64,000 nucleotides of DNA from Malurus cyaneus samueli (taxonomy: Eukaryota; Chordata; Aves; Passeriformes; Maluridae). The notes under the pieces are model-generated. The model did not search any database. It was not told the DNA's origin and saw nothing but the letters and a program-made list of their open reading frames with translations. Position 1 is the first letter of the stretch. The number at the start of each line of letters is the position of its first letter. Of the stretch, positions 1 to 12,977 are shown piece by piece. The stretch lies in NCBI GenBank assembly GCA_009741485.1, contig CM019214.1, positions 56,586,894 to 56,650,893 on the forward strand, read 5' to 3'. Made by a program: the position numbers and the translations under genes.

Positions 1-64
1 AACCCAAAACACAGGACTATACCAGCTTCCAGGAAAATTAACTCTATTCAAGCCCAAACTGGGA
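1..64 (-). mobile_element. LTR 5'-end fragment cut by the window edge
   Basis: Read on the minus strand, this stretch has the opening of a common avian ERV LTR: a GGCTTGAATAGAGTTAATTTTC-like block, then a segment ending in a CTGTGTTTTGGGTT-like block. The same two blocks open the solo LTR near 21.0 kb, and the first can be followed in the LTR at 61,186. The rest of the element would lie to the left of the window. The exact inner boundary (about 60-66) is uncertain. Only the similarity to the other LTRs in the window is seen directly; the family assignment is from recalled consensus sequence. Confidence 0.65.
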
Positions 65-914
65 GAGCTTGCATGTTCCCTAATACTTCTAAAACCCTGT
101 TTTCTTTCCTGTGTCCCTCATGTTTAGCAAAATGTCATTCAGATTCACTCATCCATGAATAAAAAAACAGTCTTTCTTTTTATGTCTTCTACTTTTCATC
201 CCACTGAAGCCTCAGAAAAAAACACTAATATGTCACTAATGGAGTTTTCTTGTTACCAGTTCACATTTCCTTCTTCAACAGCACTTCAGCATCTGAGGCA
301 CATCCATTAGCCACCTTGAATTCCTGTTAAGAGTTGTGTACTCCATTAACCCACAAAACATTCTCCTCTCTTCTCTGCACAAATGCTATTAAACAGAGCT
401 GCAAGAAAGTGCCTCAAGTACACCGGCCACGTAACAGGGTCTGCACTCCCAGTACTTCTTGTATTCACAGTAGTTATATGACAGGGGGAAAACACAAATC
501 ACAAATCTTCTATAAAAGCCAATTGCACCCTTGCCTGAGAAGCAAGCAATAAGAAATTCTATCTACACAAAAGGATAAGAGCCACTGTGCCAAAGGTCTT
601 TCAGATTCTTTGGGTAGGTTAATTAATTGAGCAAGGGTGGTAGATTTCCATAAAGGTATATCCATAGATGGGTGCCTGCTAAACCATTTCATTTAGGAAG
701 CACAACCTCATGAAGAGCTTGCACAAGACATCCTAACTCTGGGTGAGTATTGACAGCACAAAGTGACTGATGAACCAAACAGATTACATGATTCCTTCAT
801 TAACCCTGCAGTGAGCACAGCTCAGTACATTCTGAAACAAGTTGTCAGTGTTTGTATTCCAACCAAACATTCCATACATGCAGATATGTACCAAGGCAGG
901 CAATCCACTCACAC
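65..914. other. Unique sequence, no gene recognised
   Basis: Short open frames occur on both strands (for example 334-552 plus and 510-692 minus), but none has a recognisable domain, and start contexts and base composition do not suggest coding. I see no repeat I can name. Confidence 0.5.
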
Positions 915-1637
915 TGTGGGTGCTGGCAGCGGGGCTGCAGGGCAGTGTCTGTGGGTGCTGCCAGGGCTGTCCCGTGCCATGCACAGACAGCTCCTGCAGC
1001 TCCAACTGACCCACCGGAGGGGATGGCTGAGTCCTGCACTCAAGGAGGTGGTTCCTTGGGGAAAATGTGTTTAAGGAATGGAGGACCTCAGGCTGGAGCA
1101 GGTGGATGCCTGAATGAGGCTGTGATCCTGTGGGAAGCCCATGCTGGAGCAGACTCCTGGCAGGACCTGTGAACTTTTGGAGACAGGAGTCCATGCTGCT
1201 GGAAGGACCTGTGACCCTCTAGAGGACCTACTCTGGGGCAGAGAAAGAGTTAAAGGAGTAGGGAAGAAGGATTGGTAAAGACCATATGTAATGAACTGAC
1301 TACAGCACCCATTGCACATCCTCCTGTCTTGTGGGGGAGGAGCTAGAGAAAATTGGGAGTAAAGTTTTAAGCATGGGAAGAAGAGCAAGATGGGTCAAAG
1401 ACATCTTTAAGATTTGTTTCTTTCTCTTGTTACCCTACTCTGATTTGATTGTAACAAATTACATTTTCCCCAAATAGAATCTGTTTTGCCCATGATGGTA
1501 ATTGGTGAGATGCATGCCTGTTTGAGATCTCAGCCCTTTTGCTGTATTTCTCTCCCCTGTGCAGTTGAGGAGAGAAATGACAGAGCAGCCTGGTGGGCAT
1601 GTGGATCAACCCACCCTGGCAGGATCAACCCACCACA
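915..1637 (+). mobile_element. ERV LTR (about 720 bp), plus strand, probably solo
   Basis: This segment is richer in G and C than its surroundings. It follows the layout of a widespread bird LTR: a GGGGCTGCAGGGC block near the start, imperfect repeats of a 'GGAGCAG ... CCTGTG ... CCC' unit at about 1090-1240, then a GAACTGACTACAGCACCCATT block near 1290. A GTTACCCTACTCTGATTTGATTG block near 1430 is followed by an A/T-rich stretch in the usual polyadenylation region, and the element ends at CAACCCACCACA (1626-1637). Possible TG and CA ends fall at 915 and 1637. No internal retroviral sequence follows, so it reads as a solo LTR. I could not resolve a target-site duplication. The 136-codon minus-strand frame (784-1194) overlaps the LTR and its left flank and is not a gene. 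Boundaries may be off by tens of bases at the left end. Confidence 0.72.
1603..1634 (+). repeat. Duplicated 13-mer at the LTR 3' end
   Basis: GGATCAACCCACC occurs at 1603-1615 and again at 1622-1634, 19 bases apart, just inside the presumed LTR terminus. The element at 61,749 has only one copy of the related block. This looks like a local tandem duplication of the terminal U5 sequence. Confidence 0.8.
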
Positions 1638-4600
1638 ACCACTTTTCTTTTTTTTTTTCACAATATACCTGCTACTTAACAAAGAATAATATAATAAATG
1701 AATAAAAAATATAAACAATGATTAAAGCCCAAACGATTATGAATAGAAGAACACAGCAATTCTGTACTTATCTCTCAGTGCCGAAGAGCTGTCGGATGAG
1801 AAAACACTGCTATTCATGTCAATACATTAGCAATAAAAGACTTGCAAAGTCAACATCAGAGTAGTGATATGCCACAAAAGCACTTCAGTCTCAAAAAAGA
1901 CACCAAAAGAACCATACAAGGATTAAAGACATTTTGAATATAAACAACTTTATTATTGAAGTATCAATTATTGCATACATCAAAACAACTAAATAAGGGT
2001 TACACTGCAAATGGTAACATCAAAGCAAAAGATAACTCTAATTCTGGTTGAATACCAGCATGAAAAAAACATTTTAATGAAGTCTGTTTATCAGTTACTG
2101 GGTTTTATTCCAAGAAGGTGTTTTATCCCCTGTGGTAATAGCTACTGAGAGTCACGAACATTTTGAGTGATGTCTCATTCCAGATGGAGAAAAAAGGTAT
2201 GTGCAGAACCATGTGCCTCTGTAAAATGAAAAATCATTTTTAGTTGTAGGATTTGTAGTACCATGCAGTATGTAAATATAAATGTGCCTGTGTGTATCTG
2301 AATATACATTTGTGTCCATGCACAAATTTTAACACAAAAATCTTTATACTTTAAAGACAAATATGAAGATGTGGTATGCACTTCAAAAAATGAAAAATTT
2401 GCAAACCAGATTGGAAATCCCTTTGTCAGGCACATAACCCATCCCCTTAATCTCAACAGAGATTCCTGTGTCTGTAACAGTACTCCAAGTCAAGGCTTGG
2501 CTGCATGGCATTAAGCATGCACTTCTCATGTCATCTGTGTCACAATTTATAGGAGCGGGGATGTAATTTGACCTTTTCCTTCTTAGTCTTTGAGAATAAA
2601 TTAACATTAAATGTAAAAGACAAATTATATTGCCAGTATAGGTTATGTTGAAAAGCTTCTTCACCTACGTCAGCTTGGAAAATATTCTTTGTGCATAATA
2701 CCAGCACATAAACTCAAAAAAGGCTTTCTTTCTTGCCATATTCAGATTAGATTCTAAGTAATGTGATTAGATCACATTCTGTGGAAGAATGCCTTCATTT
2801 AAAGTAAAATAAAATTTATATTGATCAATGAACATAGATCTGATAATCAAAAGATAAAAAGGAATGAAGGGTAACATCAATTAACAAACGTAAGCTGTCA
2901 GCTTATTGGATTTTCTTTCTCCCATCTCCAATTGTTGTTGCACATAAAAAGACCCCAGACCTTATCAAACTTCACAAGTCAACTTCACTGGTTTTCTTTT
3001 CTAAAACAGACTTATTTACTTCACTGATCATGCCTGTTCCCATGGGAATTCATATTCTTAAATGCCAAAAGGGTACCATATGCAATGACATCTGTGCTAG
3101 AGACATCTGTATTTTAGAGGTTAAAGGGAGTTGATGTAAATTCTCATTTAGCCATATTCTGGTACTAACTTTAGCTGATAAAATTTATGGAAGGTAGTTG
3201 CTTGTTGACTGATAGTTCCATGTATCCATTCTTTTCACTCCTGTTATAGGGACTATCTCAATCAACAGTTGAGTACAACAGTGAGTACAACAGTTTTGGA
3301 GCTTTTCTTTCTCACAGGTTATGATGGCATTTCCACATCTGCACTTTTCTTTCCATTATTTATCTTGTACTATCCCTCATTACAGAGGTGCTCCTAACTG
3401 CCAATCAGTATCTGTTTTGTTTGTATTGTTGAATTCAGGCTCTCTAGAAAATACTGAGATAGATTGGAACACATCTGTAAGAAAAGAACCAAACAATTAT
3501 TAAAGCCAGCCAATAAAGTGATGTCAAAGAGTAAATAAGGATGCCTTTCCATCAGTATATTTGCATTCACTTAGTGTAGGGGTGCAATTTAGAAGTCAGA
3601 CTTTTTTAGCTGGCTGGTCCTAATTCTATCTAAATTGTTGTGTGAGTTTGAGCAACTCACAAGATAGCTGAGTGTGATATCTATATAAAAGGGAAAATTA
3701 TGTTCATAAACCTATGTGATTTCTGTATTATGCTTTGACTAAGTATTCAAAATGCTTTGAGAGTCTACTTGAAAACATCGATGTTTATGGAAGCATCAGA
3801 TTCTCATTCCTCTTCTCCGGATTTGTGGTGTTTTCTCTGCTTTCGAGTTCTGTTATACTATTAGAAAATGTGAAGAGACTTTATCATCTTATGCTGGGCA
3901 AGTATTGAAAAGTCATAAGTCTTACCAAATTATCCAGCATTTAGAAAGGTAAAGTATTTAAATATGGTTCGGGAATGTGCATAAGCTATTTTTCCTCTTT
4001 TTTCCTTCACAAAGTAGAAGAAAATTCAGTTTCATGGATTTCCCATATTATATCTCAAGCTGTAATTTTTATAATGAACAGTATACATTTATCTTTTCTA
4101 TTATTTTCAAGCAGCTGTGATATCCAGCAATTATCTGAAAACATTAATTTTCCATAAAAAGTAACCCGAAATGATAATAATTTATCATTCACACAAACAA
4201 GGAGTTGTAACAGAAAATCTTGAAAATAATTTGAAAAAGAAGAAAACTTGCACCTGATGCTACACTTTTAGCTTTGCTTTTATTGTTTTCAAGAAAAAAA
4301 TCTTTCTTGCACTTACATTACAGCATACCACTTGCTATTAGTTTGTACAACTGTAAGATGGCTATAGTAATCTTAATAAAGTAACTAACATATAAAGGTA
4401 AGATATCACCTACTTCAGTATGACTGAAATTCAATACTGTTATTTGGAAAACAAAAGGTTCTATTAATGTCTTTAATGTTATTATGTAACTTTAAATTAG
4501 TTCAAATATAAGACTTAGTTACATTATTGTACTTCTTTAAAGCAAAACTTATATCACAAAGGCAAACACGGCAAGAAAGGTCTAAAACATTGTGGAGCTA

Positions 4601-7600
4601 TCAAATGCAAAAAGAAAAAAAAGGGAGAGATGAATATTTATAAGTTTTCCAGCATATTTTTCCCTCTGATAGTGGGGAAAATAGTTAAATGCTTTCCACT
4701 GAAAATATTTTATTGCAAAATAACCAATAAAAACGAAACAAAACTCCCACCACTAAAGAAAATGAAATAATTTTGAATGTGATCAACTGACAATATGCTC
4801 CGTTTTACCTCTTCTTTGTTAACACCGGTGTTTCCTGCCTAAGTTTAAAGTGTCTAATTATAGGACTTATATTTAAAAAACAAGTAAACATACCTAAATT
4901 CAATCCTAAACCAAGAAAATAATTGTCAGCCGTTCTAGTTTTTTGCAATCTATGGGGAGACAGGAACTTTCAGAACCTTTGCCAGTTTAAAACCTGAAAC
5001 TCCTTCTGAAGATATTAAACCCTCTCCATTTACTGCTAATAAGCCTAACATAAAAATATTCCTAAATTTACATATTGTACATTAACATATAAATTTGTAT
5101 GGTATTAACCTAGACCTTGGCAATGAATTTACCACTCTACTCCATTATTTTTAAAGTTAATTTAATATTAGTCACATAGAAGAATATTCAGTAATACTTG
5201 CCAGCTTCATTATATTGGGAGAATTGGGCCTTTCTTGTGGACTATTATTGTACAGACCAGAACATACATGCCACAGTGCCTGTCTTTTTCAGTGTTCTTT
5301 TTCAAATATAAACTCAGAAACCAAACCACATTTTCTTATGCCCCTGTATCTTCACAAATAATCCATGTACTTTATTTTAATCATACTTCAACAAACAAAT
5401 TCCTTGAATTTTCACTTTTGATTTCCAATTCCCACTTTTTCTACCTCATTTCTAGTTTAACTTCAGGAAATGCAGACTGCACTTTAAAGAGTCTAAAGAA
5501 ACACCAGCAATAAACAAACGATCTCACATAAATTCTTTTGTCAACCTGAGTTCCCCTTGAAATCTTCTTGTTATTTTTATGTCTGTTCAACAAGTAAACA
5601 TCATTCTTCTTTATAAATGTTATCTGCTGAAAGAAGAGGAAATCATTCCAGCCTAGTCTTACAAATAATAATAACGGAAAGTTATAAAGTTTTTTGTAGT
5701 TAATAAGAAGAAAGACCTTTAAAAAGAACAAGCTGGCGTTCAACTTCATATAGGCATGAGCGTTTTCTGGAACTTTACCAGGAATGTAAAAATCATTAAA
5801 TTCTAATCCATAATAAATAACAGTCTTCTTTTATCTACCTCACCTTTAACTTTTTCTTAATAGTCCCATTTGTGCATGAAAAACATAACAAAGATCAGGT
5901 CCGTATCATTTTGGTGTGCAAATATGCAGTTCCTAAGGAGTCTGTATGATAAATTACAGCATAATTTGTGCTTTCATATGAAATGTCTTGTACTGTTCAG
6001 TAGGAAAATATGAACAAGCTTCAGAAGTCTCAGTATGCATTTTCCTGTCCCCAGACAGTGCTGCCATATTGAGAACAATACAGCTGCAATCTCTGCACTG
6101 AAGCCACGTGAAATCTAAAGATGAGGACACAGAACGAAAATATTCCATAGAACAGATCCTCAGGTGTTGTAAACCACAATTTCTTTGCTGATGTAACTGA
6201 AGTATGACATTTTTCACCAGCTGAGGTTCTTCCCCCAGTATTTTTGGAGCTTCTTGAACAGGAAAACAAGCATTGATCACGCTGGGAACAACTCTAATTG
6301 AATGTTTCTCTGCTATTGAATGCAACACTAGCACACAAAGCAAAACAACAGTGAGGACTCAAATACAATCCTCTTTATTTTCATCAAGAATAGTAGATAG
6401 ATTGCAGCAGATGTATAAAAATACTTTGGACAGCTCTTTAGGAAGTGGCCAAAGTGAATGATAAGGATTAAGGCAAACTTATCCCTTGTTCATCAGCATT
6501 TTTCCATGTGCTTATCTTGAAACATGAGCATTCCATTGAAATCAACAGAATAATCCTGTGTTTAAAGCTGGAGGAAACTCTTATTCTAAAATAAATCTTA
6601 TATAATGATTCTAAAGTTATTGCTAAAATTTTGCCTGCTACTTGGTTTTCATCATGCAGTATTGACCAGTTAATTAATTTTCCAAGATATCATAGAGTAA
6701 CACTGTCCATTTTATGTCTACTTTAAATTCAGACCGAGAGTTGACACAGAAAGAGAGTAACTGTCCATTTTTTAGGACAGTATGGGGTTTCCATAGTATT
6801 ATAGTTTCATTGCACACATTCAGCACAATTGCAATTTTCCTTCATCCTTAATTAACATTGTCATGTATTTGGAAATGGGCTTTTTGAATAACCATGCAAA
6901 TAGCAAAGTGAAGAAATTTTACATTTATCTCTGCACCAGCAATCATCATGCAGTAATAGTCCAAAGAATTGATCCCAGATTGCCCTATCTTTGACTTGTC
7001 CCTAAAAGCCAACCTGGAACAGCCCCAACCTTCTCAGCAAATGAAACAGGCAGGTGTATATGCCCTGCCAATGTATGGATGTTTCAGATAGATTTTACCT
7101 GAAAACCTACAGCCAGGTCTCAAAGGCTGTGACTTTTGTTAGTCAAAGAACATATTGCTTAATTTCTTTCCATTTAGTTTTCCTTTGATATCGTTCTTTC
7201 AAAGACCACTGAAATCCTGTAGTTCACAGGGCACAATCTGTGCAGGTACAAGTGACAGCTATAAAATCAACTCCCACTTTACAAGAACAGTTGTCTTTCT
7301 CAGAACTAGTTTTCTTCTTGTGTTACCATGACATTCAGGATCACTTGTATGAAAGCTGTTTCCCACTTGAAAAAAAATGTCCTTCATGATGGTTCTTACT
7401 TCTCATTTCACTACAGCCAGTATTTGGTGACCTTGAAGACTTGCTGCAAAGCCCATCTGTTTGTTGAAGCTTTCCCTTCAAAATAAAAGCAATTTGATTG
7501 GCAGGCTGATTAAAGTTACCTATGAGTAAAGTTAGGACCTGTTGCTTCAGTGGGAAACAGTAGGTATAAAAACAAGAGAGGATGATTTACAGACTTTAAA

Positions 7601-9351
7601 GCTCCTTATTTATTTATTTATTTATTGATTGATTTTGAAACTTTTTATATACTTTTTTACTGGATGTATGAAGCATGGAATAAGCACTGTGAACAAATCT
7701 GAGTTAATAGCACCATCATTTTAGAACAGATTGACAATGTCCACCTCAAAGGGTCTTTGTCCTTTTGTCTTTTGCCTCTTATTTTATTTGAATGATCGAA
7801 ATATAAAAATCCTTCAGCTCTAGAATTTTGAGTTAGTATAATTTGACCCAGCTGGCCATCATTGGGCTTCATCAAACACTACATCCCTATAGCATATAAG
7901 GTACCCTGACAGTCTCTTTGTTAGGAACAAAACTCTAAGCCACTATTTCATGATAAAACATTAAGGTATATATTTCATTTTTGTGGGAAGATATTTTCCA
8001 CATCATGTTTACAAAATCTTATGCTATATTATTTTTTTTTGAGACTCTTGAATCCTTGGATAGTTTTGCAGTCTTAAGGAAAAGAGTGTCTTGCATTTCT
8101 CAAGTATCAGGGAACCATATGAGAGTCAATTTGGAAGGCTTTGTTCATCACAAGTGCTATTTCAATCTTCTCTTACCACTTTTTTTGGGAGGAATAACTC
8201 TCGTACTTCTTTCCTTTTGTAGCTTTCAATTCCAAGCTCATCCAAGATGATTCTCGCTAAAAAAGGTATCTCTCTAACTTACTACATTCAGGCAAGAACC
8301 TATCCACTTAGCCTAGAGAGCACACCTGAGCAAAAAATCACTAGGTAATTTTTAACAACCTAAGGAGAGTATCTTAATACTTAGAGCCATTTCAAGTTTT
8401 CTCAAAAGCTGAATGGCTTAATATAATAATGTTGCAGATTTATTTTACAAAGTTATAGGTACCCCACTTGCTGCATAACCCCGGAGCAGCAAGACAGAGT
8501 AGCACAAATAGCACTCCCTGCTGCCTTGAGGCAGATGACATCACACCACTGTAGGAAGAAATGCTGTGGATGTTTATTCATTTGGTGATTGCAACATGGA
8601 CTCTATGGAATCTAAGAAGGTTTTAACAGCTGGCAGAGACATGGGCACATTATTAGTAAATCCTTGTGCCTGAGCAACCAGACAGAGCACTCAAACAGAA
8701 CAAGATGTTCTTCCACAGCACAGATATGCATTTATTTCTGAACTGAGTATATTTGCTGGAAAAGCTGTAATTACATGTGACCTACAAGATTCCCTTTAGC
8801 TTTCTATTTTGGGTCTTCAAAATTTTCTAAAAGCTTTATCTTTTCTTAGGTATTGTATATCCTTGCATTGCAACCATTTTCAGAGAATGTGAGTCAAATT
8901 ATTGTCCTTATTGTTTTCCCATGCTAATACAGGTAGACTAAAGGAGTTAGCCAGTGTTATAATACACTTTATTGCACAGACAACACATAGAATCCTACAG
9001 AAAAAGAGAAAAAACATTATAAGGAGGATTTTACCTGGAAAAGCGCCTGCTAAACAGGTAGTACCTCGACCAGAAAACTACCAAACAAAAAAATACCCCC
9101 CCTTAAAAAAAAATCACGAAGATCTCAGTATACTTTATATGAAGTTCTTTAATATGCAAACAATATTTTTATCTACTTCTATTTTCAGTTTACTTGAAAT
9201 TTAAATTTAAATATCCTCTTGAGAGAAGATATATTCTGAATGTTTATTTAGCTGCACGATATATTAATCAGACAAAAGAATATTAATAGGAAAAGATGAA
9301 TTAACTTACCTTCAGAAAACATTTAGTACAAAAAAAATTAAGAAAGGTCTT
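1638..9351. other. Unique AT-rich sequence, no gene recognised
   Basis: This interval is about 7.7 kb of AT-rich sequence with scattered short frames. The longest is 129 codons on the minus strand at 5954-6343, with no domain I recognise. A slightly more GC-rich patch at about 8460-8700 does not match any repeat I know. Apart from the short TTTA repeat at 7606-7635 I see no named element, RNA gene or splice-bounded exon. Confidence 0.5.
7606..7635. repeat. (TTTA)n microsatellite
   Basis: TTTA/TTAT units repeat without interruption and run into two TGAT units. Confidence 0.9.
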
Positions 9352-9415
9352 AGAATCATGGGAGGGACTGGAAAGATCAATCATATGGTCCAAACACTCT
9401 TGCAAAAGGGAGCTT
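9352..9415 (-). mobile_element. CR1 LINE 3'-end fragment
   Basis: The plus strand reads AGAATCATGG, then GGGACTGGAAAGATCAATCA and TGGTCCAAAC. This is a degraded form of the CR1 3' untranslated region in reverse orientation (AGAATCATAG, GGGACCTCTGGAGATCAT, AGTCCAACC). The element therefore lies on the minus strand with its 3' end at the left. Sequence to about 9580 may continue the same copy but is too decayed to call. Confidence 0.55.
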
Positions 9416-10384
9416 ATCATATGATATGCCAAAAATTACATCATATGCAAAAAGGAGTGCTTTTTGAAAAATTTAGAGATTTTCAAAGGAGAATGTAAGA
9501 AGGATGAAAAACAACCTCCAGCAATTCAGAGAATTTCCTGCTTTTTCATACATCTCAGTGCAATTGGTCTTAGCCATCTACTGAGGTCCTTTTAAAGATG
9601 CATAGCTTGGGTGGACAATTCATATGCATCACTCCCACATTTGTGAACATGAATGTATTACTGTTTCAATTCAATTGCACACAAAATAGCATATTGTACT
9701 ATTTGAGAGCCCCTACAGTATCTGAGACAATCACTTGAGACTGTACTAAAAGACATCAAAGCTTACAAATAACTGTCAAAGAGCTCGAATCTGCTTTTAA
9801 AATATATCATGGCTATGAACTGAATAACCAAGTGGACATATAGCACCTAACTGGTATGTTCTGACTTTGAAATACTTTTTTTGTCTGCATACTGTCTAAC
9901 AGAATTTTATAATAGTAGTAATAATTGCTTTTATATTTGTATGCAAATTATTTCTAAATTAGCAAAAATATGTGTATATCTGTTTGGGGTTTTTTGACAT
10001 TTGATGCAATTTTACATTGTAATTTTCTTCTATTTATTTGGCTAGCCTACCACGATTAAAATCAATACAGTTTTCACAACTGACAGTTTGGAGTCTGCCT
10101 TACCATAGTATGTGTTGATATGGATGAAACAATGGGAACATAAGCAATTGTGGTTTTATCTTCATTATAATGTTGTCAGTCTGATAAGCAGCTATTAGGC
10201 AAAGACATCTTTAGAAATACCAGGCACAAACATCTTTAGATTACTTTTAATCTCTTTTTTGTGTTAACAAAACTGCATCTTTTCCTACTGCAGTAAAAAC
10301 TCAGGAAACTTTCAGATACTTTCATTCTCTTATCTTTTTAAAAACATACAAACTCCAGGCCATCCTATCATCCCGTTACTTAAA
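9416..10384. other. Unique sequence, no gene recognised
   Basis: AT-rich sequence with no readable gene. The first about 160 bases may be a decayed extension of the adjacent CR1 copy. Confidence 0.4.
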
Positions 10385-10665
10385 GAATTGCTGTGTTGCA
10401 GGAATGTCTCTCACAGTCAGACCTTGAAACGGTCATTCACGCTTTTGTTATTTCAAAATTAGATTCTTGCAATTCCCTATTGGCTGCTTGCCCAACAGGA
10501 TGCTGCATAAACTCCAGCTGGTTCAGGAGGCAGTTGCCAGGTTTCTGTTCTAAAAGGGACAATCCAAGCATATTTCATTCTTTTTGGAATCTTTGCCCAG
10601 ATTACTGGTTAAACAACATATTGATTATCAAGTAGCCCTTTACATTTTCCAACAGAAACATGACG
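10385..10665 (+). mobile_element. Ancient L2/CR1-group LINE, reverse transcriptase thumb remnant
   Basis: Two frames together show the C-terminal (thumb) part of a non-LTR reverse transcriptase. From 10,393 in frame 1 the translation has DLETVIHAFVISKLDSCNSL, matching the 'HAFVTSRLDYCNSLL' landmark of L2/CR1-group LINEs. After a single-base shift near 10,501-10,506 it continues in frame 3 with HKLQLVQEAVARFL ('LQLVQNAAARLL' landmark). An in-frame stop at 10,551-10,553 follows, then HISFFLESLPRLLV ('HITPILKSLHWLPV' landmark, 10,569-10,610) and HIDY in place of the usual 'RIDFK'. The order and spacing of four separate landmarks make chance very unlikely. The element is broken by one frameshift and one stop, and no upstream catalytic domain or 3' end is visible. 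Bird genomes keep old L2-like copies from amniote ancestors, and this fits one; an old non-avian CR1-group element is the alternative. Confidence 0.78.
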
Positions 10666-12198
10666 TTAGTCTAATGTACTTTATCAACACATTATTTTAA
10701 GCCTTTGCTATGAAACAATATCCAGTGGGGAAAACATCCACGTTGTCCCAAGGTCAACTTACAAAATGTCGTGAGGTCCTATGCAGTGTCAGCTGCACTG
10801 TTTTTCCCACTTCATGTAAATGATCCTAAGTTATGATATAGATTTACACAGAACTACTCATTTGAGTAAATGGAGTGCCACAGGTTCTTATCAGCTGAAA
10901 AAAATCTTTTTAATTGCATTTTGTGTTTGATTGAACTAAATACAGGGTCTGAAAGCTTTGACATTTTCATTCAGGTTTATGTTCCAATGCGCACTTTGCA
11001 CTGAGACTCGCAAGTGAATGATTTCTGTTTGAGTTCATCACGGAATAAATTTTCACAGGTAAAAATATTAATTCAAAAGGGGAAAAAATGTCTCTGATAG
11101 CTTACACTGGTTTTCAAAGCTTTTGTCAGATTTTTCAAATTGAACAAATCTGATTTCAGATATAAGGGACATCTGGAAAAGTTTAATGTATGGCATTAAA
11201 ACATAGCAAAAAAAATGAAGACAGAGACACTTAGTAATTAAGGAACAAATTACTTCCAATGAGAACAAATTCTATTTTTAGAATGTGTGAAATGTGATTT
11301 AATTATTAGTCAATCTACCAAAATTAATAAACTACTCAGTTCTTAAACTGTCTTTCTTACAACAATCCCACATACTGAAGAGCTGTTTTTAATTCTGTCT
11401 TGTTTTCGTTTTCTTTATGAGCAGGAACTGATCAGTAGTATTTGTAAGGAGGAAATTAGTGTCCACTGGAAGCCCTTAGCTTCATCAGATGCTGCCACCT
11501 CGAGCAGCAGTTTGTAAGATTCTATATTTTGAACGTTGTTGGTTGTTTCAGAGCCAATTTTTCAAAAGCATTAAACTTCACAACAAAGGTGACAGTGTCA
11601 TTTCCAGAAAGCCTCCGAGTTGTTAAGGGCAGCCTACAGAAGGGAACTGAAAAGCTCATCCACACTACTGAAACAATAATCCCAGGAAATTATCTTTAAC
11701 ATTAAGCCAAGTGATCTGCAATGCCTCACGTTCACATGGCGTTAGCATGTGGCCTCCTAGGACAGGCGGGTTGCTTTCACAACCTTGTACATCACAGGTA
11801 CTCTCTGATCCAGATCCTATGGCTCCATTATTGTTTTCTTTTTAATCTTTTCAGTGCCTTCAGTTTCAATTTTCACAATAGTGAGGACTGTGTGGCACCC
11901 AGAAGAGCAGCCAGTATGGGACTGAATGCTCTGAAGACAATAAATGGTTTGCAGTGAGTGTGGAGTTGTGCAAAGGTGGCTTAAAACACAAGGCACAGTA
12001 TCTCAGCTAGACAGACAAGAAGAAGCTATGATTTTGTGCATGCTTTGTAATGAATTTCTTCTCAGAAAAAGTACATTAAACATGTCATACGTCACATTAT
12101 ATCCATCATGAACTACACTCATGGTCCCAGGTGTTAAATTGCTTTAGCTTCTGAGATACCCGTGTCCTTCAGAACAGGGTTGGGTTTTGGTATGGGGT

Positions 12199-12199
12199 C

Positions 12200-12240
<41 letters not shown>
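12199..12240. repeat. (TC)n then (AC)n microsatellite
   Basis: TCTTCTCTCTTTC leads into a pure TC run and then CACACACAC. The compound polypyrimidine tract is a likely polymorphic locus. Confidence 0.9.
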
Positions 12241-12241
<1 letters not shown>

Positions 12242-12946
12242 AACACATGCACATTAAGTGTTATTTATGAACTTATTTATGTTTGTTCCATTTTGGCACT
12301 TGAAATAGGAGTAGTTGCCTATTCTGTATGCAAGATCTCGATATTGCTTTAAATTTTTATGGCTCCTTAAAACTGTCCTTTTTTTGTGGTGCCCTGCTTT
12401 AGTGAAATTAGTCTGGGGTAAAAAAAAATCAAAGGGGTTCCCTGTGAGCATTTAATTTTGTTTGTGTTTTGATTGCATAGATTCTTTTCAGGAGAAGATT
12501 ATACTCATTTGTTTCAAAACAGATTTTTAAAGACAGAAACTCAGCAATAAATTAAAATGACACTGTTACACAGTTCATTGCACACTATTACGATATCTTG
12601 CACTGCTGGTTTACAGAATCTCAGATACTAAATACATATTCAAAAGGGGACAAGTAGATTGTTGATTCTTGTCAACAAGGCAAAACATAGAAAAAATACA
12701 CAAAAAATGACATATATTACTAATAGCATTCATTTCTCTAGGCAAATTACCAGTATCAGAGTTTTATTTACATCCCATGAAACTCTCATTCTGTTTAATA
12801 TTCCACAATGAATTACACCATGTTCTTTAGTAGGATTATTGTAGTGAATTTGAATTAGAGAAATGAGCAGGCTTTTCTCTATTTTCTGCATACTGACAAT
12901 AGAGAATCTCTTATGTTATTCCCTGCTGGCAGGAAAATGAAATTTA

Positions 12947-12950
<4 letters not shown>

Positions 12951-12969
<19 letters not shown>
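12951..12969. repeat. Poly-T tract
   Basis: A run of 19 T residues. No adjacent retroelement body is recognisable. Confidence 0.85.

Positions 12970-12977
<8 letters not shown>

Noticed and set aside
784..1194. 136-codon minus-strand open frame, the longest in the window
   Set aside because: It overlaps the left part of the plus-strand LTR, whose GC-richer sequence lacks stops by composition. The protein has no recognisable domain.
5954..6343. 129-codon minus-strand open frame in unique sequence
   Set aside because: No domain, signal sequence or repeat pattern is recognisable, and a length near 130 codons once in 64 kb over six frames is not remarkable.
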